Assembly (NCBI GenBank): GCA_964531165.1 | Contig: CAZHEA010000010.1 | Location: 1-58,177, forward strand | Direction of reading: 5' to 3' | DNA: 58,177 nt | Source of the DNA: SZUA-229 sp964531165 | Lineage (GTDB): Bacteria > Pseudomonadota > Gammaproteobacteria > SZUA-229 | In this document: in pieces, positions 24,864 through 32,312 of the stretch | How positions within the stretch are numbered: the stretch's first letter is position 1 | Layout of the letters: the number at the start of each line of letters is the position of its first letter | Program-made: the position numbers and the translations under genes | Notes under the pieces: model-generated | What the model was told of the DNA's origin: nothing | Databases searched by the model: none | Seen by the model: the letters and a program-made list of their open reading frames with translations, nothing else

Positions 24864-26933
24864 ATGTTCTGCAATTCATTACAGCTTCGGTTTATTATTG
24901 TTATTCTTATCTCATCAATTTCAGTGGGTAGTATTGTCTATATAGCCAGTACAGTTAATCAGACACAAATTGATAATCAATATGCCAATCTATTTCTACG
25001 TGGAAAAATAATATTATGGGATAAAATTATTGCCTCCCATCTTAATCAGTTAATGTTGCACTCTCATGTATTAGAAGATGAGAAGCAAATTAAACGTCTC
25101 ATATACAATAGGATGGAAAATAAAAAAGTAACAGGATGGACAGTTGAAAATGTAGCAAAAGACTGGTTTGAGTTTAGTGCAGATAAAAATTTTAACCGAT
25201 TTCAATTGCTTGATATTAATGCAAATATGATGTTCTCGTCAGATAAAGACCAGAAAAAAACTAATTTTAATAAAATTGTACATCAGGTAATTAAACAACA
25301 AAAAGTATTTACGGGCTTGGCAAATGATGATGAAGGAATGCTTAAGGCAGTAAGTATATCGCCACTTATATATGACGATGAGTTTATAGGAATTGGCATT
25401 ATTGAAAGTAATCTTATGCATGCATTTAAAAAGTTTTCTGAAAATGATAACTCAGAAGTATTATTACTGAGCCAGCAATCAGAAAGAGTGTATAGTACTG
25501 ATTACGAGGTTTTTGAACAGATAGATCTGTCGGTCGTTAATAGTAATAGTATTATTAATGAAAAGTATAAAGCTAATATATATAGCTTTACTATGTTACC
25601 AGTTTATGGCTCTGATGACGTGTTGCTTGCTTACCTGGTGAGTGCAAATAACTCAACTGAAATATATAATTCACGCCTGAAGTCACGTTTGATTTCACTG
25701 GTTATTATCGCTTTAGGGCTTATTGTCGTTTCATTTTTACTATTGCTGTTTATCCGCAGGGTATTCATGCCACTTAAATATTTGCTTAAAACCGTTAATC
25801 AGTTAGGTGAGGGAGATACTGGAGCCAGAGTTAGAGTATTCTCGGATGATGAAATAGGTAAGCTTGGAACCGCATTCAATAAGATGGCTCAGATATTACA
25901 GGATAATATCGAGAAGGAACGTCAACACGCTCTGGATCTTAAGCATAAAGTAGCGAGTATTCTACAGGGTGTAAACAGAGCTGCAAAAGGTGATCTTACT
26001 GTAAAAATTAATTTGCGAGATGAGTACGGTACTATAGGTGAGTTAAGTAAAGCCATTCAGATGATGCTTGATAATCTTAGTCATCTTGTAAAGCAGGTTC
26101 AGTTAACCGGTATTCAGGTATTATCAGCAGCAACGCAGATTTCTGCGACTGCCCGAGAGCAGGAGGCAACTATTGCGGAACAGGCAGCCAGTACTTCACA
26201 TGTGGTTGTATCATCTACTGAAATATCCAATATCAGTAAAGACTTATTAGCGACAATGGATGCAATTAATAAAGTTACTGAGAACACCGGAAAATCAGCA
26301 TTAGATGGAAAGTCTGCATTAAGTGATATGCAGAGAACAATTCAACATTTAGATACGGCTACTCAGACAATTTCATCTAAGTTAGTTATTTTAAATGAAA
26401 AAGCACAGAATATTAATACAGTCGTGACAACCATTAATCGCGTTGCAGACCAGACTAATTTGCTTTCACTGAATGCTGCAATTGAAGCGGAAAAAGCCGG
26501 TGAATATGGTCGTGGTTTTTCAGTGGTAGCAACAGAAATAAGAAGGCTAGCAGATCAAACTGCAGTCGCAACCTGGGATATAGAGCAAATGGTTAAGGAA
26601 ATGCTTACAGCTGTTTCAGCTGGTGTTATGGGAATGGAAAAGTTTAGTCAGGAAGTTACGAAGGGTGTTAATAATGTTAATAATGTTGGTAATAAACTGA
26701 ATCATGTTATTGAACAAATTGAAGTATTACCATTTCAATTTGATAAAGTTACTGAAAGTATGCAAATACAAACTCAAAAAGCTTTAATTATTAAGGATAG
26801 TATTGAGCAGTTAGATGATGTAGCTAAAAATACAGTCCAGTCAATTTTGCAGTCCAACCAGTCTATAAGTATGCTTAAAGATACTGTAAAAAATTTACAG
26901 CAGAATGTTTCTATTTTTAAGCTGGAAAAATAA
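24864..26933 (+). CDS. Methyl-accepting chemotaxis protein with Cache-like sensor
   Basis: 689 residues. TM1 (about 8-28), a large periplasmic domain of about 245 residues with a Cache-like fold pattern (FQLLDINANMMFSSD; AVSISPLIYDDEFIGIGII), TM2 (about 277-300), HAMP (RRVFMPLKYLLKTVNQLGEG) with a second HAMP-like segment, and a signalling domain. The tip is unusual: DQTNLLSLNAAIEAEKAGEYGRGFSVVATE, where Leu-Ser-Leu and Glu-Lys replace the usual Leu-Ala-Leu and Ala-Arg. This form is typical of receptors of non-flagellar or alternative pathways. It follows the first receptor closely and is probably in the same operon. Confidence 0.88.
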   Translation: MFCNSLQLRFIIVILISSISVGSIVYIASTVNQTQIDNQYANLFLRGKIILWDKIIASHLNQLMLHSHVLEDEKQIKRLIYNRMENKKVTGWTVENVAKDWFEFSADKNFNRFQLLDINANMMFSSDKDQKKTNFNKIVHQVIKQQKVFTGLANDDEGMLKAVSISPLIYDDEFIGIGIIESNLMHAFKKFSENDNSEVLLLSQQSERVYSTDYEVFEQIDLSVVNSNSIINEKYKANIYSFTMLPVYGSDDVLLAYLVSANNSTEIYNSRLKSRLISLVIIALGLIVVSFLLLLFIRRVFMPLKYLLKTVNQLGEGDTGARVRVFSDDEIGKLGTAFNKMAQILQDNIEKERQHALDLKHKVASILQGVNRAAKGDLTVKINLRDEYGTIGELSKAIQMMLDNLSHLVKQVQLTGIQVLSAATQISATAREQEATIAEQAASTSHVVVSSTEISNISKDLLATMDAINKVTENTGKSALDGKSALSDMQRTIQHLDTATQTISSKLVILNEKAQNINTVVTTINRVADQTNLLSLNAAIEAEKAGEYGRGFSVVATEIRRLADQTAVATWDIEQMVKEMLTAVSAGVMGMEKFSQEVTKGVNNVNNVGNKLNHVIEQIEVLPFQFDKVTESMQIQTQKALIIKDSIEQLDDVAKNTVQSILQSNQSISMLKDTVKNLQQNVSIFKLEK

Positions 26934-26971
26934 TTATAATATACTTATATATTCATTTAAATAAATCAAAT

Positions 26972-27826
26972 ATGCGTATTTTACAAAATAAAAATTCATT
27001 ACTGTCAGGCTTAAAGCTAATTTCACTTCTTTGCCTGTTTAGTTTCAGCAATCTGGCAATGGCTTATAACTTTTCATCGAACGTATTGAAATTTCAAAAA
27101 AAGTTAGCAGCCAGAGGTGATCCTCTGGCTCAGTATAAAATTGGTATTATGTATGAAACAGGCTTCGGTATTAAAAAAGATCTGAATCAGGCATTACAAT
27201 GGTATGCACAGTCTTCTGCTCAGAATAATGAGGCTGCTACCAGACGTATAGTATATGTAGATATACTTCAGCATGGCTATCAACAGCGCCAGCATAAGCA
27301 GTGGTTTAATAAACTAAAACAGGATGCAGGATTAAAAGATGGAGAAGCTCTTTTATTACTGGGCACGATTTATAAAAATGGTACGGTTGATGGTGTTAAC
27401 TTAAAAAAAGCTCATAAAGTATTAAAGCAAGCTGTAATAAAAGATGTAGTTGGAGCAGAGGATGAATTCGATGCAGTGAGACGACTTTTAGATCAGGAAA
27501 AAGAGACTCAACTAGCTGTTGAGAAAAAAAGGATTGACGAGTTGGAAGCTGCTCAAGAAAAAATAAGAAAGGACAAAATTGCTGTGGAAAAGAGACAGCA
27601 TCAACAAAAGTTAATCAGATTAGAAGAGCAACGAAAACAAAAGTTACTAGCACAGCAGACTAATAATAGTAAAACTAAGGTTAAATCTAAAGTCATTAAA
27701 AAGACTAAGATCAATAGTAAAAAACAAATCAAAGAAAAGCCAGTGAAAGAGAAACCAGTGAAAGAGAAACGAGAGCTTTCCTGGGCAGAAGCCATGGCTC
27801 TTAAGGATAAGAGCGAGAGTAATTAA
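26972..27826 (+). CDS. Secreted Sel1-repeat protein with Lys/Glu-rich coiled-coil tail
   Basis: 284 residues. A signal peptide (to about residue 31, SNLAMA) is followed by one good Sel1-like repeat (GDPLAQYKIGIMYETGFGIK then KDLNQALQWYAQSS) and a second weak one (DGEALLLLGTIYKNG…LKKAHKVLKQA). Then comes a charged coiled coil (about 170-235) and a basic tail with the duplicated unit KEKPVKEKPVKEK. Sel1 repeats mediate protein contacts. It closes the porin/receptor gene row. Its job there is unknown. Confidence 0.65.
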   Translation: MRILQNKNSLLSGLKLISLLCLFSFSNLAMAYNFSSNVLKFQKKLAARGDPLAQYKIGIMYETGFGIKKDLNQALQWYAQSSAQNNEAATRRIVYVDILQHGYQQRQHKQWFNKLKQDAGLKDGEALLLLGTIYKNGTVDGVNLKKAHKVLKQAVIKDVVGAEDEFDAVRRLLDQEKETQLAVEKKRIDELEAAQEKIRKDKIAVEKRQHQQKLIRLEEQRKQKLLAQQTNNSKTKVKSKVIKKTKINSKKQIKEKPVKEKPVKEKRELSWAEAMALKDKSESN

Positions 27827-28225
27827 TTGTATATATTATCCGCAACTAGGGTGAGCTGAATTCTGTATACATTTAAAGTGTATAAATAACCCACTAGGCA
27901 TATGAGTTTTATATGGAATGTTAATAATTGAAAGGTCATCATTATCACGGCTTTATGATTTGACTCACTCATTTTTATCTCATTATTAACAAATATTTAT
28001 AACCTTCTTAAAGTAATTCAAAAATAAGCATATAAGTAAATTACTGATTTCATGTGTTTAAATCAGCGCTATCATTTGTACTAAATTAAATCATAAATAG
28101 CTTTAAATCCATATGGTTACTGTACTATAATAAGGGAATATACCTATATGCGCAGTTTATCTCGTCGAATAATCAGTTTTTTATATCATATAGTCATACT
28201 CGTTAATTTATTATATAGGTGCTTA
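27827..28225. other. Gene-free leader of the Crp/Fnr gene
   Basis: AT-rich, about 400 bases. The only structure I note is the near-palindrome TATACATTTAAAGTGTATA (27866-27884). No Fnr-type TTGAT-N4-ATCAA box was spotted. Confidence 0.4.
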
Positions 28226-28942
28226 ATGCAGGCTTTAAGACTAAGTGAAGATAGAAAAACGGGTAATAATGACAATATTCAGCACTTAGGTCTTTCTTAT
28301 CCAGATTTGGCAAATATTAATGCACCAGAGTGGAATAACAGAATAAATCAGGCAAAAAAAGTCGGGTATAAGCGTAAAACGGTATTATTTAGTGGTACTA
28401 ACGCCTGTAATAGCTTTTTGCTTGTTTTGAAGGGTACAATTCGAATATATCAAACTGCGGCAGATGGCAGAGAGTTGACACTGTATCGTGTTGAAGCAGG
28501 TGATCTTTGTATTCTCACCCTAAACTGCCTGCTTCGTAATCAGGTTTTTAATGCGATAGCAGAAGCAGAAACTGATGTTTCTGCTTTGTTATTATCTAAA
28601 GGTGACTTTAATTACTTTATGAATGTGTCACAGGTATTTCGTAATTATATTATTGACTCATTAACTGATCGACTAAGTTATGCAATGACTTTAGTCTCTG
28701 ATAGTACGTTTAATAATCTTCATGTCAGGCTTGCCTGTTTATTAGGCGGATTATTTGAACGGGGTCATACCCAGTCACTTGATTTTACTCATCAGGAACT
28801 TGCGGCTGAATTAGGAACCACTAGAGAAGTTATAAGTCGAATTCTTAAAAAGTTTGAAAACAAAGATTGTATTAAGCTTTCTCGTGGCAAAATTGAGCTT
28901 AGATCTACTGAGGCACTTAACTGGTTTAAAACTAAAGAATAG
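28226..28942 (+). CDS. Crp/Fnr-family transcriptional regulator
   Basis: 238 residues from the ATG at 28226, which is preceded by AGGTG; an upstream ATG at 28148 would add a hydrophobic leader foreign to this family. An N-terminal cyclic-nucleotide-binding-like beta barrel (KRKTVLFSGTNACNSFLLVL then KGTIRIYQ) is followed by the dimer helix and a C-terminal winged helix with the recognition pattern THQELAAELGTTREVISRIL. Three cysteines (NAC, DLC, LNC) lie in the sensor domain, but there is no N-terminal Fnr-type cluster motif. Such regulators often control respiratory genes. It faces the moaA/molybdoenzyme operon and is a candidate second regulator of it. Confidence 0.85.
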   Translation: MQALRLSEDRKTGNNDNIQHLGLSYPDLANINAPEWNNRINQAKKVGYKRKTVLFSGTNACNSFLLVLKGTIRIYQTAADGRELTLYRVEAGDLCILTLNCLLRNQVFNAIAEAETDVSALLLSKGDFNYFMNVSQVFRNYIIDSLTDRLSYAMTLVSDSTFNNLHVRLACLLGGLFERGHTQSLDFTHQELAAELGTTREVISRILKKFENKDCIKLSRGKIELRSTEALNWFKTKE

Positions 28943-29082
28943 GGTTTATATATTCTCTGTATAATTCAATATTGTGTGTCACTGCTGCCCGGCTGACTTT
29001 TGTTGCGCTACACTCAAATCCTCTATCCATAGAGACTTGTTGTTTAGGCAAAAATAAAAAATACTTAAACAAATTTATTTTC

Positions 29083-29142
29083 TGTAGGTGCGAATTTATT
29101 AGCACTATTACATAACTCAGTATGAACGAATTCACACTTACA
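29083..29142. repeat. Palindromic intergenic repeat
   Basis: Left arm TGTAGGTGCGAATTTATTAG and right arm (reverse-complemented) TGTAAGTGTGAATTCGTTCA pair imperfectly around an 18-base centre. Same family as the short GGTGCGAAT palindrome at 4343. It lies between convergent genes and may act as a terminator. Confidence 0.5.
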
Positions 29143-29160
29143 TGTTTTCTAATGGCATCA

Positions 29161-29424
29161 TTAATCTAATAATCTATTTTTGTAACGTAATTTTGAAAAA
29201 TAGCAGTTAAGAAATGTAGTTGCATTAAATATCATCCAGAGAAAAACAAAGCTAAACAGGTATGTTTTAATTCTAAAAATACCTTCATCCATATCAAGAT
29301 TCATTGCTATTGCTATATCGGCCGGATCAATTAATGTGAACAGTAAAAAAACCATAACACCTACGACTATAGCATTAGTCCATAGGAAAGATATAATAGA
29401 TTTGCAAATTGGTTTTTCGCTCAT
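29161..29424 (-). CDS. Small two-helix membrane protein
   Basis: 87 residues with two hydrophobic segments (about 12-34 and 52-75) and a basic C-terminus (FSKLRYKNRLLD). Unrecognised. It starts 64 bases after the moaA stop on the same strand and is the last gene of the molybdoenzyme block, so co-transcription is likely. No strong Shine-Dalgarno is visible. Confidence 0.5.
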   Translation of the reverse strand: MSEKPICKSIISFLWTNAIVVGVMVFLLFTLIDPADIAIAMNLDMDEGIFRIKTYLFSFVFLWMIFNATTFLNCYFSKLRYKNRLLD

Positions 29425-29488
29425 TTAAGGCACCATAAATTAATTGGGGTAAATATTTTATATATTTAGAAAGGATTAGCTTAAGTTT

Positions 29489-30511
29489 TTACCCGCCAGT
29501 CATTGACATAAAACGAATGGTCTTTTCTGGGTTTTCTTTAAATTCGTGTTTTTCAGGCTTCAAGTTAATCGCCTGGATGATGGCATATTTTAATTCTTCA
29601 TGATTAATGCCACTGCGTAATAATGGCCTAAGAGCAAAACTGTGCTCCTGACCCAGGCACATATGTAATGTACCATCTACAGTCATACGTACCCGGTTGC
29701 ATGTTTCACAAAAGTGTTGTGATATGGGTGTGATAAAGCCGATATAAAAATCACTGTTTTTTGATTTTAAATAACGTGCTGGACCGGCACCTTCAACAAC
29801 CGCATCAACTAAATCAAATTCTTGTTGTAATTGTTTTTTTATAACCGACAAATCCTGGTAATACTGTGTTGCTTGCTTGCCGGTACTGCCCATCGGCATG
29901 GTTTCAATTAAGCGTAGAATGAAACCATTATGCTGACAGTACCGTAGCATGTCAGGTATTTCATCTTCGTTAATACCTTTCATAACAACCATGTTTATTT
30001 TGATTGATGAAAACCCCAGTTTTTTTGCTGACTCAAGTCCATTTAATACTTCGTTCAACGAGCCACCGGTTATATCTCTGAAACGTTTATCATTTAAAGT
30101 GTCCAGGCTTACATTAAGTCTGTCGACACCTGAATTAAACAGATCATTTGCCTGTTTTGTTAACAGGGAAGCATTGGTGCTGAGTGAAATATTTTTAACG
30201 CCACGAGTTTTATTTAATTTTGAAACAAGGCCTGATATGTTTTTTCTGACTAGAGGCTCACCACCGGTAATTCTGAAGTTTGATACGCCTAAGTCAGCGA
30301 ACGCTCTGACTACCCGTTTAATTTCAGGAAAAGTTAGCCAGTTTATCGGTTCTTCAAACTCCTTGTGGCCTTTTGGCATACAGTAGAAGCAACGCAGGTT
30401 ACATTTGTCTGTTACAGATAAGCGTAAATAACTTATTTTTCTGCCGAAGTTATCAACCAGGCTGGAATGATAGTTTTCCGAGCTTATACTAAATTGTTCA
30501 TTATTAAACAT
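29489..30511 (-). CDS. moaA: GTP 3',8-cyclase MoaA
   Basis: 340 residues. MoaA is the radical-SAM enzyme that starts molybdenum cofactor synthesis by rearranging GTP. The N-terminal cluster motif C-x3-C-x2-C is in LSVTDKCNLRCFYCMPKG (about residues 38-45). The C-terminal cluster ligands are in HFCETCNRVRMT…LHMCLG, and the protein ends in the conserved Gly-Gly (MSMTGG). Being placed behind a molybdopterin enzyme and porin, without other moa/moe genes, suggests a dedicated extra copy that raises cofactor supply when the enzyme is made. It lies 72 bases after the porin gene. Confidence 0.95.
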   Translation of the reverse strand: MFNNEQFSISSENYHSSLVDNFGRKISYLRLSVTDKCNLRCFYCMPKGHKEFEEPINWLTFPEIKRVVRAFADLGVSNFRITGGEPLVRKNISGLVSKLNKTRGVKNISLSTNASLLTKQANDLFNSGVDRLNVSLDTLNDKRFRDITGGSLNEVLNGLESAKKLGFSSIKINMVVMKGINEDEIPDMLRYCQHNGFILRLIETMPMGSTGKQATQYYQDLSVIKKQLQQEFDLVDAVVEGAGPARYLKSKNSDFYIGFITPISQHFCETCNRVRMTVDGTLHMCLGQEHSFALRPLLRSGINHEELKYAIIQAINLKPEKHEFKENPEKTIRFMSMTGG

Positions 30512-30583
30512 AATGTATCCGTTGTATTCGTAGCCTTCTTCAAAATCAAGAAGGCGGGATATGCGATACTTTTATCACCGCCT

Positions 30584-31681
30584 TTAAAAAGTAAACTGTA
30601 GTTGTACACCAACAATGGTATTGGATTTATCAACTCTAGTCGTACCCTTATCTTCATCGTCAAATACAAATATTTCAGGACGAATTCGTAAGCCACGGGC
30701 AATATAAGGAAGGTCTATCGGCATACTGATTCCCATCATTGTGCTCTTAGCATCAATTGAGGTGGTTCCGTCTGACGCTTCACTTGTCATCGCTCCATAT
30801 ACGAAATGTATAGTTCCCTTAGTTTCATCACCGGTAAAACGATAACCTACATCAACCCAGTAGCTGGTATTATCATTGTCATCACCTTTTGTACCGTTTG
30901 AATTATACAGTGCCATAGCATTATCACCGGCGGTAGATTTAGAATATGAGCCACTGGTATTTCCCCAGTTTTTACCTGCTCCAAATTCAGCTGCCAGTGT
31001 GACCGGGCCTGCACCAGTTTTAACACCCAGTGCAACACCGCTTGAAGTTAATGAATCAACATTATTTGAGTAGTCTAACTGCTGATAAAACACACTTGGA
31101 AAAATTTGCCAGTTAAATGTTCTGTATGCCATTCCTACGTCAAGACGAGGTAAAGACTGCTCACGTAAAGTACCATCAGGACCTGCAGTTTTTCCTTTAT
31201 TCGGATCAACCAGTGCAAATGCTAATGCGCCATTACGATTTAAAAACTTATAGGTATAGCGCAATTGAGATGGGCGTCCTGGAGACACACGACCATAACC
31301 CTGACCAGAGTTATGAACCATTGCAACATTTGGGTTTAACGGTGCAAAAGGTGTTGATGTCGAACCGGCTAGTAACTGACCGGTTTCGCTGAAATCCCAT
31401 TTACCATAAGCATGCCGGACACTGACATTTGAGCCTTTAAGCGCAAGCTCATAGTACATGCTGACACTGTCTTCATTATTCCACTTTATACGCAGTCTTG
31501 AATTGTTTGCATTAGATAGAATAAAATTATCGTTATCATTGGCAGGAGTGACATCATCTGTTTTTGAATCATAATATGTATTTAAAAACAGGATACCACC
31601 AATAGTGGATTTAGCCATAATTGGAGAGCTGATCAAGCCAAGTGATAGTCCAACAGTAAGTGGGATAGCAAGTTTTTTCAT
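30584..31681 (-). CDS. Outer-membrane porin in the molybdoenzyme operon
   Basis: 365 residues. A signal peptide (MKKLAIPLTVGLSLGLISSPIMA in two short blocks, cleavage after MA) and beta-barrel strands such as SRLRIKWNNEDSVSMYYELA and VSVRHAYGKWDFSETGQLL, closing on VGVQLQFTF with a terminal Phe. It looks like a general porin of the gram-negative porin type. Its position between a molybdoenzyme gene and moaA suggests it admits the substrate or a related anion. It is a different sequence from the porins at 21.5 and 41.6 kb. Confidence 0.8.
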   Translation of the reverse strand: MKKLAIPLTVGLSLGLISSPIMAKSTIGGILFLNTYYDSKTDDVTPANDNDNFILSNANNSRLRIKWNNEDSVSMYYELALKGSNVSVRHAYGKWDFSETGQLLAGSTSTPFAPLNPNVAMVHNSGQGYGRVSPGRPSQLRYTYKFLNRNGALAFALVDPNKGKTAGPDGTLREQSLPRLDVGMAYRTFNWQIFPSVFYQQLDYSNNVDSLTSSGVALGVKTGAGPVTLAAEFGAGKNWGNTSGSYSKSTAGDNAMALYNSNGTKGDDNDNTSYWVDVGYRFTGDETKGTIHFVYGAMTSEASDGTTSIDAKSTMMGISMPIDLPYIARGLRIRPEIFVFDDEDKGTTRVDKSNTIVGVQLQFTF

Positions 31682-31780
31682 AATTTAACCTCAATATTTA
31701 CCAACAAAAATACTCATTTGTATGTTTTTATATGTAAAAAGGAGATCCGATTTTTGTTAACGAAAATTTATACTGATAAA

Positions 31781-32215
31781 TTAATTGACGTTATCCAATA
31801 ATGGATCGGGCATTTCTAAATCATTTTGCTTATCAGACTGGTTACTTTTATTGACCTTATCTTTTTTAATGGTCGTTTTCAGCAACTGATCATCATGCTC
31901 AATTGATTTGTCTTTTTCGGTAGCGCTTTCTGATTTTAATTCAATGTCTTTATTAGGCTTTGTTGTTTTCGTTTTAACGGTATTCAAAATAGGATCAGGC
32001 TTTATAATGTCATTTTGTTTGGCCCCGTCACCGGAGATAACAATATTGTCTTCACCATAAACTGTTTCCTTTTTGTCAGGATTGGCTGCCTCTAATAATG
32101 TGTCTGGTTTTTCAATGTCATCACCCAGGTTATAATTATCATTAGCAAAGGCAGCTTGTTGACTTATTGAAAAAAGTAGAACGATAGCGATATATAATGG
32201 TTTTTGAGTTTTCAT
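31781..32215 (-). CDS. Small secreted acidic protein with three PDPLL-type repeats
   Basis: 144 residues from the ATG at 32215, preceded by GAGGAAA; a GTG 12 bases earlier lies in the Shine-Dalgarno. A signal peptide ends at AAFA. The mature part is hydrophilic, probably disordered, and carries three copies of one motif: DDIEKPDTLLEAANP, NDIIKPDPILNTVK and NDLEMPDPLLDNVN, the last at the very C-terminus. I know no family with this pattern. Located between the molybdoenzyme and porin genes, it may be a binding or chaperone partner of either. This is inference. Confidence 0.6.
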   Translation of the reverse strand: MKTQKPLYIAIVLLFSISQQAAFANDNYNLGDDIEKPDTLLEAANPDKKETVYGEDNIVISGDGAKQNDIIKPDPILNTVKTKTTKPNKDIELKSESATEKDKSIEHDDQLLKTTIKKDKVNKSNQSDKQNDLEMPDPLLDNVN

Positions 32216-32312
32216 ATGTTTCCTCACAATATTTAAAATATTTACGATTGTTTGACCACAACATTATATGCAAACCCTCATAATATATCTCTAACGTTCT
32301 TAAACTTAATAT

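Noticed and set aside
28148..28225. Longer Crp/Fnr protein from the upstream ATG
   Set aside because: The extra 26 residues are hydrophobic and there is a good ribosome site before the ATG at 28226.
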